The position numbers and the translations under genes were made by a program. Positions 6,667 through 15,402 of a DNA stretch of 64,000 bases are shown piece after piece; position 1 is the stretch's first letter, and each line of letters opens with the position of its first letter. Under the pieces are notes generated by a model. The model was not told where the DNA came from. It saw only the letters and a program-made list of their open reading frames with translations, and did not search any database. Origin of the DNA: Candidatus Parcubacteria bacterium (lineage in GTDB: Bacteria > Patescibacteriota > Saccharimonadia > Saccharimonadales > UBA4665); contig JAEYSX010000003.1 of NCBI GenBank assembly GCA_023434325.1, forward strand, positions 186,001 through 250,000. Reading direction: 5' to 3'.

Positions 6667-8463
6667 ATGTTGTCAAAAAGTTTTGGAAATTATCGGGTGG
6701 CTTACTCTGTGGTGTGGCGAACGTACGGCCAGTCTTGGCGCGTACGCCTATCTTTTTTATTGCAGTTTCTAGGCCGACTCAGTAAGTTTATCGGGCTTCC
6801 AGTGGCACTTAGTATGATAATCGCGCGCCTGTCGGCTGGCGATTTTGACGGCGCCGGCAGAGCGGTGTTTATATACGCCGGGTTTTCGTTGTTTTTGGGC
6901 ATTATCACGCCGCTTGTAAAGTACGTTGGGATGCGCGGTGAGAATGTTGTGTACAGTCAGTCTACTCGCCAGTACTTTGCACGTCTGGTAGGCACCGATT
7001 TAGAGTATTTTAATTCTAATCTCTCGGGGTACATTACAACTGCCACGCGTCAATACGTCGATAGTACGGTGCAATTTGTACGGGCGGTTCGCGATAAGTA
7101 CCTCGGTACGATTTTGAGTATCCTGTTGCCGCTGATCGTTATCACGTGGGTTAATGTCTGGCTTGGGCTGGTGTCGTTTGTACTGAGTTTGGTTCAGGCG
7201 GGATATTTGCTGTGGGCATCCTACGTTGTGGCCCCTTACCGCACCAAGAGTCGTGAGTCGTACAAACGCAACTCTGGTAGGATGGCCGATTTTATATCCA
7301 ACATCGCTGTTATCAAGTCGTCCGCACAAGAGGCATCGGTAGTAAAACAGGTAGGAGAGGGGGCCGTGGCCGAGGCAAAGCTGTTTACACATCGCTACAC
7401 GCTGCAAGCCAAACTTACCGCGGTGCGAGAGGTGATAACGGTCACCTTCTTCTTGATCTTGTTCTGGCTGGTGGTGCAGTTGATGAGCCGAGGGGCTATC
7501 GACATCGCTGGCGCAGTGCTGGTGGTAACGTATTCGATTACGATTCTAACCGGCATTTACACCATACAGCAGGATTTGGACGAGCATGATGACCTCGTAG
7601 ATAAGATTATTCCGGCTGCCGATATCCTCAATCGACAAAACGTTATCAACGACCCTAAGCACCCCAAGAGCTTGGGCAAGGTGCGCGGCGAAATCCGATT
7701 TAACGACGCAGAATTTACGTACGAAAAGGGCGGAGAACCCGTCTTTAAGCGGCTTAATTTGACGATTCCGGCCGGACAAAAAGTAGGTGTAGTCGGGCTG
7801 AGCGGCGCGGGCAAGAGTACGCTCATCAAGTTACTTATGCGGTTTGACGATGTGCACGGAGGCAGTATTACCTTAGACGGCCACGACGTGCGCGAGGTAC
7901 GACAAACGGATTTGCGCCACAATATCGCGTATGTGCCGCAAGAACCGATGTTGTTCCACGCCAGCATTCGTGACAACGTGATTTTGTCTCGCCCCGATGC
8001 AACTGACAGAGAGGTTGAGCAGGCGCTTAAAACGGCACATGCCTGGCAGTTTGTCAGGCGCCTTCCAGAGGAGATTTACAGTATTGTCGGCGAGCGCGGT
8101 GTCAAATTAAGCGGCGGCCAAAAGCAGCGCATCGCCATCGCCCGCGCTGTACTGCAGCACTCGTCTATCATCGTGCTGGACGAGGCGACCAGCGCGCTCG
8201 ATAGCGAAAGCGAACAGATCATCAAGGAGTCGTTTAGCGAGGTACTTAAGGGCAAAACGGCTATTGTGGTTGCGCATCGTCTAAGCACGCTGTCCGAGAT
8301 GGATCGCATCATCGTGCTGGATAACGGTAGCTTGGTCGAGGACGGCACACACCAGTCACTCCTCAAGAAGAACGGAATCTATGCCCGTCTGTGGCGTCGT
8401 CAGCTGCGTCATTTGGACGAGGACGAACCGACCTCTGTTATTTCGGCGCTACAACAGGTATAA
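6667..8463 (+). CDS. ABC exporter half-transporter (membrane plus ATPase)
   Basis: A 598-aa fusion of a type-1 exporter membrane domain (six helices, residues ~20-310) and an ATP-binding domain. The ATPase is complete: Walker A GLSGAGKST (377-385, Lys383), signature LSGGQ (481-485), Walker B with Asp505-Glu506 and the H-loop AHRLS. It would function as a homodimer or with another half-transporter in the cytoplasmic membrane. The layout resembles MsbA/LmrA-type lipid or drug exporters, but the substrate cannot be deduced. Start ATG 6667 sits 7 nt after TATAAT. lepA follows 9 nt after its stop, probably co-transcribed. Confidence 0.85.
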   Translation: MLSKSFGNYRVAYSVVWRTYGQSWRVRLSFLLQFLGRLSKFIGLPVALSMIIARLSAGDFDGAGRAVFIYAGFSLFLGIITPLVKYVGMRGENVVYSQSTRQYFARLVGTDLEYFNSNLSGYITTATRQYVDSTVQFVRAVRDKYLGTILSILLPLIVITWVNVWLGLVSFVLSLVQAGYLLWASYVVAPYRTKSRESYKRNSGRMADFISNIAVIKSSAQEASVVKQVGEGAVAEAKLFTHRYTLQAKLTAVREVITVTFFLILFWLVVQLMSRGAIDIAGAVLVVTYSITILTGIYTIQQDLDEHDDLVDKIIPAADILNRQNVINDPKHPKSLGKVRGEIRFNDAEFTYEKGGEPVFKRLNLTIPAGQKVGVVGLSGAGKSTLIKLLMRFDDVHGGSITLDGHDVREVRQTDLRHNIAYVPQEPMLFHASIRDNVILSRPDATDREVEQALKTAHAWQFVRRLPEEIYSIVGERGVKLSGGQKQRIAIARAVLQHSSIIVLDEATSALDSESEQIIKESFSEVLKGKTAIVVAHRLSTLSEMDRIIVLDNGSLVEDGTHQSLLKKNGIYARLWRRQLRHLDEDEPTSVISALQQV

Positions 8464-8472
8464 TGACGAGTA

Positions 8473-10251
8473 ATGAATCAAGATCATATTCGTAACTTTT
8501 GCATTATCGCGCATATCGACCACGGCAAGTCTACGCTGGCCGACCGCTTGCTCGAGATGACCGGCACGGTCGAGAAGCGCCTGATGAAAGAGCAGCTGCT
8601 CGACCGCATGGATCTCGAGCGCGAGCGCGGCATCACCATTAAGCTCAAGCCGGTGCGCATGAGCTACAAGGGTTACGACCTTAATCTGATAGATACGCCG
8701 GGCCACGTGGACTTCAACTACGAAGTGTCACGCAGTTTAGAGGCATGCGAAGGTGCTATCTTGGTGGTGGACGCCACACAGGGCATGCAGGCGCAAACAT
8801 TAGCCAACGTGTACTTGGCGATTGCCGCCGACCTCACAATCATCCCGGTGCTCAATAAAATCGACCTTCCGGCATCAGACGTAGAGCGTGTTGGCGCCGA
8901 GATCGTCAGTTTGCTGGGCTGCAAGTTCGAGGACATCTTGCAGATCAGCGCCAAGACCGGTCAGGGCGTAGACGCCGTGCTAGAGCGGGTCGTCAGTGAT
9001 GTGCCGCCGCCAAGCGGCAAAATCGACCAGCCGACTCGCGCCCTCATCTTTGATAGCTACTATGACGATTACCGCGGCGTTATCTTGTACGTTCGTGCCG
9101 TTGATGGCCGCATAGGCAAGGGTGATCAGATTCAGATGATGGCTACCGGCAGTCACGGGTTGGCACTGGAGGTCGGAGCGCTTCGACCCGACATGAATCC
9201 GCTGCCAGCAATCGAGACCGGCGAGATCGGCTATATCGTCACTAACCTCAAAAGCACGCGCGAGGCAAGGGTAGGTGACACCGTAACACTGGCCGCCAAG
9301 CCAGCAGAGTCTCCGCTGCCCGGTTACCAAGATGTTAAGCCCTTTGTGTACGCCGGGTTCTTTCCGGAGAGCAACGAATATTATCAGGAGCTCAAGGATG
9401 CTATCGAAAAGCTGTCGCTGAGCGACTCGGCGCTGCAGTTTGCGCCCGAGAATTCGCCGGTGCTCGGCTTTGGCGTGCGGGTAGGCTTCTTGGGTCTTTT
9501 GCACATGGACATCGTGCGCGAGCGGTTGGAGCGCGAATACAACCTGGACCTCGTGGTCACCAACCCCTCCACCGATTACCAGGTTACGCTGCTGAATGAT
9601 CACGAGCTGGACATAAAAAGCGCCGCCGACTTGCCCGAACCCAGCAAGATCAAAGAAATCCGCGAACCCTGGATCAAGGGCGAGATTGTCGCGCCCAAAG
9701 AGTACGTAGGCCCCCTTATTCAGCTCATCAATCAAAAGCGCGGCGTGCACAAAAACCTTAGCTACATCGAAGAGCGCGCACTCATCACCTTTGATGCCCC
9801 GCTCGCCAACCTATTGACCGACTTTTACGATCTGCTCAAAAGCATTACCAGCGGTTACGGCTCCTTTAACTACGAGCTGTCCGATTACCGCGCCGAAGAT
9901 TTGGTAAAGCTCGACTTTTACGTCGCTGGCGAAAAAGTAGATTCACTAAGCATCATGGTGCACCGCACTGAGGCCGAACGCATGGGCCGCGAAATTGTCG
10001 GCAAGCTCAAAGAGGTGGTGCCGCGCCAGCAGTTCGCCATTAGTTTGCAGGCAGCCATTAGTGGCCGGTTTATCGCCCGCGAGGACATCAGCGCCTTCCG
10101 TAAAGACGTAACCACCGGACTGTACGGTGGTGACGTATCGCGCAAAAAGAAGGTGCTCGCCAAGCAGGCCAAGGGTAAAAAGCGCATGAAGAAGTTTGGT
10201 AAGGTAGATATCCCGGCCGAGGCCTTTACCGTTATGCTCAAGCGCGACTAG
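8473..10251 (+). CDS. lepA: Elongation factor 4 (LepA)
   Basis: A 592-aa translational GTPase of standard length. G1 is AHIDHGKST (13-21), G3 is DTPGHVDF (74-81) and G4 is NKID (128-131). The C-terminal LepA-specific region ends in a basic stretch (SRKKKVLAKQAKGKKRMKKFG). LepA binds the ribosome and back-translocates or remodels stalled elongation complexes; it is near-universal in bacteria. It directly follows the ABC exporter gene. Codon use matches the neighbours. Confidence 0.95.
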   Translation: MNQDHIRNFCIIAHIDHGKSTLADRLLEMTGTVEKRLMKEQLLDRMDLERERGITIKLKPVRMSYKGYDLNLIDTPGHVDFNYEVSRSLEACEGAILVVDATQGMQAQTLANVYLAIAADLTIIPVLNKIDLPASDVERVGAEIVSLLGCKFEDILQISAKTGQGVDAVLERVVSDVPPPSGKIDQPTRALIFDSYYDDYRGVILYVRAVDGRIGKGDQIQMMATGSHGLALEVGALRPDMNPLPAIETGEIGYIVTNLKSTREARVGDTVTLAAKPAESPLPGYQDVKPFVYAGFFPESNEYYQELKDAIEKLSLSDSALQFAPENSPVLGFGVRVGFLGLLHMDIVRERLEREYNLDLVVTNPSTDYQVTLLNDHELDIKSAADLPEPSKIKEIREPWIKGEIVAPKEYVGPLIQLINQKRGVHKNLSYIEERALITFDAPLANLLTDFYDLLKSITSGYGSFNYELSDYRAEDLVKLDFYVAGEKVDSLSIMVHRTEAERMGREIVGKLKEVVPRQQFAISLQAAISGRFIAREDISAFRKDVTTGLYGGDVSRKKKVLAKQAKGKKRMKKFGKVDIPAEAFTVMLKRD

Positions 10252-10330
10252 TACGCTACATTTGACTTAATTACGCAAAAATATTGTAATTGTAGTGGAA
10301 AAGTAGGGGAACATTGTGTATAATCCGCCT

Positions 10331-10942
10331 ATGGAACAGCCGCTACGCCAAAAAAAGCATATTATTACAATTGCAGGCCGCCCCGGTAGTGGAAAGTCTA
10401 CAACTGCCAAGTTAATCGCAGCGCAGCTGGGTTTTGATCATGCCTCAGGGGGTGATTTGTACCGAGCCGCAGCTATGGAACGCGGTATGGACATTCTTCA
10501 GGCAAACTTTGCCAACGCCGAGACTGGCGAGATCGACAAGATCGTCGACGATAAAATGCGCGAGATTAACGCTTCTGGCGATCGCGTAGTTATCGACTCG
10601 CGCACCGCATGGCATTTTATTCCTAACTCATTTAAGGTATTTTTGGACTTAGATTTGCTAACAGCGGCCGAGCGCATCTTGTCTAATATGGACGAAGCAC
10701 GACGCGAGCGCGAACACATCCCCGCTGATCCGCACGAGTACGCCGAGCAGTTGCGATTGCGCCAAGAGGCCGAGATCCGCCGCTACATCAAGCTCTACAA
10801 TATCGAGCCCTTTAACCTCGAAAACTATAACATCGTCATCGACACCAAAAACACCGACCCGCAAAGGATTGCTAACGAGATAATCAAGCAATTTGAAGTG
10901 TGGATTGCTAGCGAGGCGGCGGTCATCTCCGCGCATAGCTAA
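10331..10942 (+). CDS. Cytidylate-kinase-like P-loop nucleotide kinase
   Basis: A 203-aa P-loop kinase with GRPGSGKST at residues 16-24, a GGDLYRAAAMERGMD segment and an IDSRTAWHF segment. This is the pattern of the short, archaeal-type (d)CMP kinases rather than the longer E. coli form. It would phosphorylate CMP/dCMP with ATP. ATG 10331 is chosen over an upstream GTG because TATAAT at 10319-10324 ends only 6 nt before it. The fine substrate assignment is inferred; adenylate-kinase-like activity is not excluded. Confidence 0.65.
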   Translation: MEQPLRQKKHIITIAGRPGSGKSTTAKLIAAQLGFDHASGGDLYRAAAMERGMDILQANFANAETGEIDKIVDDKMREINASGDRVVIDSRTAWHFIPNSFKVFLDLDLLTAAERILSNMDEARREREHIPADPHEYAEQLRLRQEAEIRRYIKLYNIEPFNLENYNIVIDTKNTDPQRIANEIIKQFEVWIASEAAVISAHS

Positions 10943-10957
10943 TTACCGGCATTTGCC

Positions 10958-11001
10958 AAAACGCTGGCACTCTTGACGCTTGAGTGCCAGCGTTTTATTA
11001 T
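10958..11001 (+). promoter_or_regulatory. CIRCE operator overlapping the hrcA promoter
   Basis: A perfect 15-bp inverted repeat (10958-10972 and 10982-10996) contains CTGGCACTC-N9-GAGTGCCAG, a CIRCE variant bound by HrcA. The 9-nt spacer holds the -35 box TTGACG (10973-10978). A 17-nt gap leads to the -10 box TATTAT (10996-11001), and the hrcA ATG is at 11011. HrcA bound here would cover the promoter completely, giving autorepression. Confidence 0.85.
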
Positions 11002-11010
11002 ATGGTTAAT

Positions 11011-11745
11011 ATGACCGAACGCCAGAAGCAGATTCTAAACTCTATCGTCGAGCAATACGCCGAGGTTGCCAGCCCGGTCGGCTCGCAGCTGCTCGCCAAG
11101 GCATTTGGCGTGTCTAGCGCCACTATTCGCGCCGAAATGGCCGAGCTGGAGCGGCTCGGGTTTATCAAGCAGCCGCACACCAGCGCCGGCCGCGTTCCGA
11201 CCGATAAAGGGTACCGTTTTTACGTCAACTGCCTAGCCGAGGAAAAAGAGCTTGTGCCCGAGCGCCGCGGTGAGCGCGCCCTGCTGGCGCGCGTGCAGGA
11301 CGCCGGTTTGCCCGAGCGCACCATCCGCAACGCCGTTGATACTCTGGTAGAGCTAACGCACAATCTGGGTATGGCAACAATCGGCAATCAGCTGTACATG
11401 AGCGGTCTTTCTAACTTGTTTGGGCAGCCCGAGTTTATCCAGTCCAGCCAGGTGCGGCAAGTTGCAGAGCTGCTCGACAACCTAGAACCGTGGCTGCGTG
11501 AAGCCGCACCCAACCAACCCCTCAGCGTTTATATCGGCCGCGAGAATCCCATCGGACGCAGCGCTGGCTGCTCGCTTATCATCAGCCGCTTTAACAGCCC
11601 GTACTCCGAGCGCAGTTACATCGGCGTGCTCGGCCCCACTCGCCAGCATTACCGCGATGTTATGAACCTAGTCGGCAGCGCCGGCCGCACGCTAGAAGAA
11701 GTGTTATACGACGGTCCTAACACAGAAAACAAACGAATCGCATGA
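11011..11745 (+). CDS. hrcA: Heat-shock repressor HrcA (short form)
   Basis: A 244-aa protein with the HrcA winged-helix N-terminus (TERQKQILNSIVEQY, then SSATIRAEMAELERLGF and HTSAGRVPTDKGYRFYV). HrcA represses chaperone genes by binding CIRCE. It is about 100 residues shorter than the usual ~340, so the inserted/dimer domains appear reduced. ATG 11011 is selected because the upstream possibilities lie within the promoter. Its TGA overlaps the grpE ATG. A CIRCE site is at its own promoter and another in front of dnaK. Confidence 0.88.
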   Translation: MTERQKQILNSIVEQYAEVASPVGSQLLAKAFGVSSATIRAEMAELERLGFIKQPHTSAGRVPTDKGYRFYVNCLAEEKELVPERRGERALLARVQDAGLPERTIRNAVDTLVELTHNLGMATIGNQLYMSGLSNLFGQPEFIQSSQVRQVAELLDNLEPWLREAAPNQPLSVYIGRENPIGRSAGCSLIISRFNSPYSERSYIGVLGPTRQHYRDVMNLVGSAGRTLEEVLYDGPNTENKRIA

Positions 11746-12248
11746 GTGACACAGAAAAGGAACAACAAGAGATGAGCACAGACAAGCCCAAGCAAAAAAA
11801 GCCAAAAGCCGATGAGCTGCAGCAGCAAATCGGCGAGCTGACCGAGGCTTTGCAGCGCGAGCGCGCCGATGCCGTAAACATGCGCCGCCGTCACGAGGAG
11901 CAAATCGCTCGTTTGCAAACGGTTGCCAAAGGCAGCGTTGTGCGCGATCTATTGCCGGTTATCGATAACTTCGAGCGCGCCCTCAAACACACGCCGCAAG
12001 ATCTGACCGACAACGACTACATAAAAGGCATCCAAAACATCGTCAAGCAATTCGAAAAAACACTCGAGCAGATGGGCGTACAAAAAATCAAAACCGTAGG
12101 CGAGCCGTTCAATCCTCATTTGCACGACGCCGTTAGCATGGACGAAGGCGACGGCGACGGCCAAGAAATCGTCAGCGAAGAGCTACAGTCCGGCTACACC
12201 TTGGGCGAAGAAGTCCTCCGCCCCGCCATGGTCCGTGTAAAGAGCTAA
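11742..12248 (+). CDS. grpE: Nucleotide exchange factor GrpE
   Basis: A 168-aa GrpE: a charged N-terminal tail, a long coiled coil (DELQQQIGELTEALQRERADAVNMRRRHEEQ, residues ~26-60) and a C-terminal beta domain ending in the typical GYTLGEEVLRPAMVRV. GrpE releases ADP from DnaK. It overlaps the hrcA stop by four bases, so it is in the same CIRCE-controlled operon. dnaK is not next in line; two minus-strand genes intervene. Confidence 0.9.
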   Translation: MSDTEKEQQEMSTDKPKQKKPKADELQQQIGELTEALQRERADAVNMRRRHEEQIARLQTVAKGSVVRDLLPVIDNFERALKHTPQDLTDNDYIKGIQNIVKQFEKTLEQMGVQKIKTVGEPFNPHLHDAVSMDEGDGDGQEIVSEELQSGYTLGEEVLRPAMVRVKS

Positions 12249-12276
12249 ACTCGTCTGTCTGATCTCGTTTTAGGCG

Positions 12277-12663
12277 TCAGCTAGATCCAGGTGGTGACCC
12301 GAGGTCAGGAGGTAGGCTGTCTGGAAGCGACTCTATGCTTGCTTGGACGTAGCTATCTATCATCTCTTTGGCTTCGCTGTGTAATGTAGAGTCATCACGT
12401 TGCTGGGCGGCTATACTGATGGCGTTTAGAACTATCTGCGCTAATTCGCCACCGAACTCGAGCGAGTGTTTTTTGTCAGGGTCGCCATTTTCGGTTTTAT
12501 GTTCACTGATGTGTTTTTTGACTACCGCGCCTAGCACTAGCAGGACTGAGTCAGTGGGGGTGCCGGGTTTGGTCCCATCTCTGACAAAATCCATTATTTT
12601 GTCGAGCGAGATGGCCTCGTCTAAGGACTCTATTCTAAGTGCATCTGGGCCATGAGGTTTCAT
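12277..12663 (-). CDS. Hypothetical protein, second of a minus-strand pair
   Basis: A 128-aa soluble-looking protein with alternating charged and hydrophobic helices and a Pro/Ser-rich end (SLPPDLGSPPGSS). No motif or family is recognised. It follows the next feature with 4 nt between them, so the two form a transcription unit oriented against grpE and dnaK. Codon use and base composition are close to those of the neighbours. Coding status rests on the clean, conserved-looking frame and the operon spacing. Confidence 0.5.
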   Translation of the reverse strand: MKPHGPDALRIESLDEAISLDKIMDFVRDGTKPGTPTDSVLLVLGAVVKKHISEHKTENGDPDKKHSLEFGGELAQIVLNAISIAAQQRDDSTLHSEAKEMIDSYVQASIESLPDSLPPDLGSPPGSS

Positions 12664-12667
12664 GCGA

Positions 12668-13303
12668 CTACCTAGAATCCGCCCTTTGTACGGGTATAGG
12701 CGGATTGGTTTCCGCGATTGCGCTGACCTTTAGGTACATCTCTTCGCTCTGTTTGCGCGGGAACTTTCTTGCGGTAAGGTAGCGGCCAATTACCATCCCG
12801 ATTGCAGCACACCCCAGTATACCGTAGCCGCCCAGACGTACGTCATGGTCCCGAACTTCGCCTATAAGAGTCACAAGTGCCCCTGCGATAGAAGTTCTAG
12901 TGCCAAAGAGTGTGATTAGGCTGTTCCGCGCGTCGCGCTCCCGCGCGACGACAGCTCGGGCAATCGCGCGAGTGACAGATAGGTTATCGATAGGTTCGTT
13001 CTTGGTGTCCAGGAATACGGCTAGGTCTTCTCGACCTGGTGAGGGCGAGGATGGGGACGGACTGCCTGGTGCCAACGGCGTATCTTCGATAGCTGAGTGA
13101 ATGACCGGCGCATCCTCGACGCGTGATGAGTCGCTTGGATCAATGATGACGCAGCGCAGATTGTCGGGCACTCTTTCTCCTGCGCCGACGGTCTGCGAAA
13201 GCTCTTGTAGGCCGCCTATGTTAGGTAGGCCAAACATACGCTTGTCGCTTGCCAGCCTTGCGGCTACCTCAGAAGACACCGCAACCTCAAATGACCTTTG
13301 CAT
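12668..13303 (-). CDS. Hypothetical protein with C-terminal membrane hairpin
   Basis: A 211-aa protein. The first part is polar, with a Pro/Ser-rich linker near residues 75-95. It is followed by a helical stretch (SVTRAIARAVVARERDARNSL), then two hydrophobic segments (around residues 130-150 and 158-175) and a basic end. ATG 13303 is preferred over the TTG before it because GGAG lies at 13311-13314. It is placed between grpE and dnaK, divergent from dnaK, sharing the upstream region that carries CIRCE. No family was recognised. Confidence 0.5.
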   Translation of the reverse strand: MQRSFEVAVSSEVAARLASDKRMFGLPNIGGLQELSQTVGAGERVPDNLRCVIIDPSDSSRVEDAPVIHSAIEDTPLAPGSPSPSSPSPGREDLAVFLDTKNEPIDNLSVTRAIARAVVARERDARNSLITLFGTRTSIAGALVTLIGEVRDHDVRLGGYGILGCAAIGMVIGRYLTARKFPRKQSEEMYLKVSAIAETNPPIPVQRADSR

Positions 13304-13382
13304 CAATAAACTCCATTAGATGCATCGATACTATCAAAAAAACATGAACTCCTTATGAAAAGAGAGAAGAACAGGTATTTTA

Positions 13383-13438
13383 TTAGCACTCTTGACAGTT
13401 GAGTGCTAATTTTTTATGCTAAAATTGTCTTAGCACTC
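13383..13438 (+). promoter_or_regulatory. CIRCE operator and promoter of dnaK
   Basis: A consensus CIRCE: TTAGCACTC (13383-13391), nine bases, GAGTGCTAA (13401-13409). The spacer contains the -35 box TTGACA (13392-13397), and 17 nt later is TATGCT (13415-13420). The geometry equals that at hrcA. A half site (TAGCACTC, 13431-13438) follows just downstream of the expected transcription start. The dnaK ribosome-binding site AAGAAGGG is close to ATG 13475. Confidence 0.92.
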
Positions 13439-13474
13439 AAAGTGACTATCTGCTAAAAGAAGGGAACTCACAAC

Positions 13475-15385
13475 ATGGGAAAAATTATTGGAATTGACTT
13501 AGGTACGACCAACTCGGCTATGGCCGTTATGCAGTCGGGTAAGGCAGATGTAATCGCCAACAGCGAGGGCGACCGCACCACGCCGAGCGTTGTCGCCGAA
13601 AACAAAAAAGGCGAGCGCCTGGCCGGCAAGATTGCCCGCCGCCAACAGGTAACCAACCCTAAAAACACAATCTACGAAGTAAAGCGCCTGATCGGCCGCA
13701 ACTTTAACGACAAAGAAGTCCAGCGCGACCTCAAGCTTATGGGCTACGAGATCGTCAAGAGCGGCAACGCCACCAAGGTAAAGATGGGCGACAAAGAGTA
13801 CAGCCCCGAGGAAGTCAGCGCCATGATCCTGAGCAAGCTCAAGGCCGATGCCGAGGCGTTTTTGGGCGAGCCGGTTACCGAGGCAGTTATCACTGTCCCT
13901 GCGTACTTTGACGACAGCCAGCGCCACGCTACCAAGGACGCCGGCAAGATCGCCGGCCTCGAGGTCAAGCGCATCATCAACGAGCCAACCGCCGCAGCCC
14001 TGGCTTACGGCTTGGACAAAGCCGAGAAAAAAGACGAAAAGATCGTTGTGTACGACCTGGGAGGCGGTACGTTTGACGTATCTATCCTCGAGCTTGGCGA
14101 CGGCGTGTTTGAGGTAAAGGCTACAAACGGCGACACCCACCTCGGCGGCGCTGACTTTGACCGCGTACTCGTTAACCACTTTGTGGACGAGTTCAAAAAA
14201 GAGCAAGGTATCGACCTGACCGACGACAAGGCCGCTATGCAGCGTCTGCGTGACGAGGCCGAGAAAGCTAAGATCGAGCTGTCGACAGCTCAAGAGGTAG
14301 ACATCAACCTGCCATTCCTAACCGCCGACGCCGAAGGCCCCAAGCACTTCGAGTACAAGCTATCTCGCGCCAAGCTAGAGAGCCTGGTAGCCGAGCTGGT
14401 CGACAAGACCGCCGAGCCATGCGAAAAGGCACTCAAGGACGCCGGCCTTACTGCCAGCGAAATCGACGCAGTCGTATTGGTAGGTGGTATGACCCGCATG
14501 CCAGCCGTGCAAGAGAAGGTTAAGCAAATCTTTGGTAAAGACCCAATGAAGGGCGTCAACCCCGACGAGGTTGTAGCCATCGGTGCTGCAATCCAGGGCG
14601 GCGTGCTGCAAGGCGACGTCAAGGACGTACTACTGCTAGACGTTACCCCGCTGAGCCTCGGTATCGAGACCATGGGCGGCGTGATGACCAAGCTTATCGA
14701 CCGCAACACCACCATCCCAACCAGCAAGTCAGAGGTGTTTAGCACCGCAGCCGACAACCAGCCGCAGGTAGAAGTGCACGTGCTCCAAGGCGAGCGCGGC
14801 ATGGCCGGCGACAACAAGAGTCTTGGCCGCTTTGTTTTGGACGGTATTCCACCAGCACCACGCGGCGTACCACAGATCGAAGTGACTTTTAACATCGACG
14901 CCAACGGTATCCTTAACGTGACCGCAAAAGACAAGGGTACCGGCAAAGAGCAGAACATTACCATTCAAGGTTCCGGCAGCCTCGACAAAGAAGAGGTCGA
15001 GAAGATGGCCAAAGAGGCCGAAGCTCACGCCGAAGAAGACAAGAAAAAGCGCGAAGCCATCGAGGCTCGCAACGTGCTCGAGAACGCCATCTATCAGGCC
15101 GAGAAGCTCAAGAACGACAACAAAGACAAACTGTCCGAAGACGACGTAAAGACGCTGGACGAGGCAGTCAAAACCGCCAAGGGTGCCGTCGAAAGCGACG
15201 ACAAAGACAAGCTAGAGGCCGCAGCCAAGGCACTCAGCGACGCAATCATGCCTATTGGCGCCAAGATGTACGAGAACGCCTCTAAGGACGCGCAGGGTAG
15301 CGAACCGGCCGCAGAAGGCGACGCTAAGGGCAAAAAGGGCGACAAAGACGGCCCTGTAGAAGGCGAAGTCGTCGACGGTAAATAA
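13475..15385 (+). CDS. dnaK: Chaperone DnaK (Hsp70)
   Basis: A 636-aa Hsp70 with phosphate-1 motif IGIDLGTTNS at the N-terminus, VPAYFDDSQRHATKDAG, the DLGGGTFDVSIL phosphate-2 motif, a complete substrate-binding domain and a helical lid. The tail is rich in Asp/Gly/Lys. It folds and refolds proteins with DnaJ and GrpE. The upstream CIRCE predicts HrcA control. It is followed by a short unknown gene and dnaJ. Confidence 0.97.
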   Translation: MGKIIGIDLGTTNSAMAVMQSGKADVIANSEGDRTTPSVVAENKKGERLAGKIARRQQVTNPKNTIYEVKRLIGRNFNDKEVQRDLKLMGYEIVKSGNATKVKMGDKEYSPEEVSAMILSKLKADAEAFLGEPVTEAVITVPAYFDDSQRHATKDAGKIAGLEVKRIINEPTAAALAYGLDKAEKKDEKIVVYDLGGGTFDVSILELGDGVFEVKATNGDTHLGGADFDRVLVNHFVDEFKKEQGIDLTDDKAAMQRLRDEAEKAKIELSTAQEVDINLPFLTADAEGPKHFEYKLSRAKLESLVAELVDKTAEPCEKALKDAGLTASEIDAVVLVGGMTRMPAVQEKVKQIFGKDPMKGVNPDEVVAIGAAIQGGVLQGDVKDVLLLDVTPLSLGIETMGGVMTKLIDRNTTIPTSKSEVFSTAADNQPQVEVHVLQGERGMAGDNKSLGRFVLDGIPPAPRGVPQIEVTFNIDANGILNVTAKDKGTGKEQNITIQGSGSLDKEEVEKMAKEAEAHAEEDKKKREAIEARNVLENAIYQAEKLKNDNKDKLSEDDVKTLDEAVKTAKGAVESDDKDKLEAAAKALSDAIMPIGAKMYENASKDAQGSEPAAEGDAKGKKGDKDGPVEGEVVDGK

Positions 15386-15402
15386 GCTGTTACAATAGCT
15401 GT

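Noticed and set aside
13499..14293. Long open frame antisense to dnaK (264 codons), and similar ones antisense to lepA, rny and glyA
   Set aside because: These mirror the codon pattern of strongly biased genes on the other strand; the products have no domain logic and overlap clearly real genes fully.
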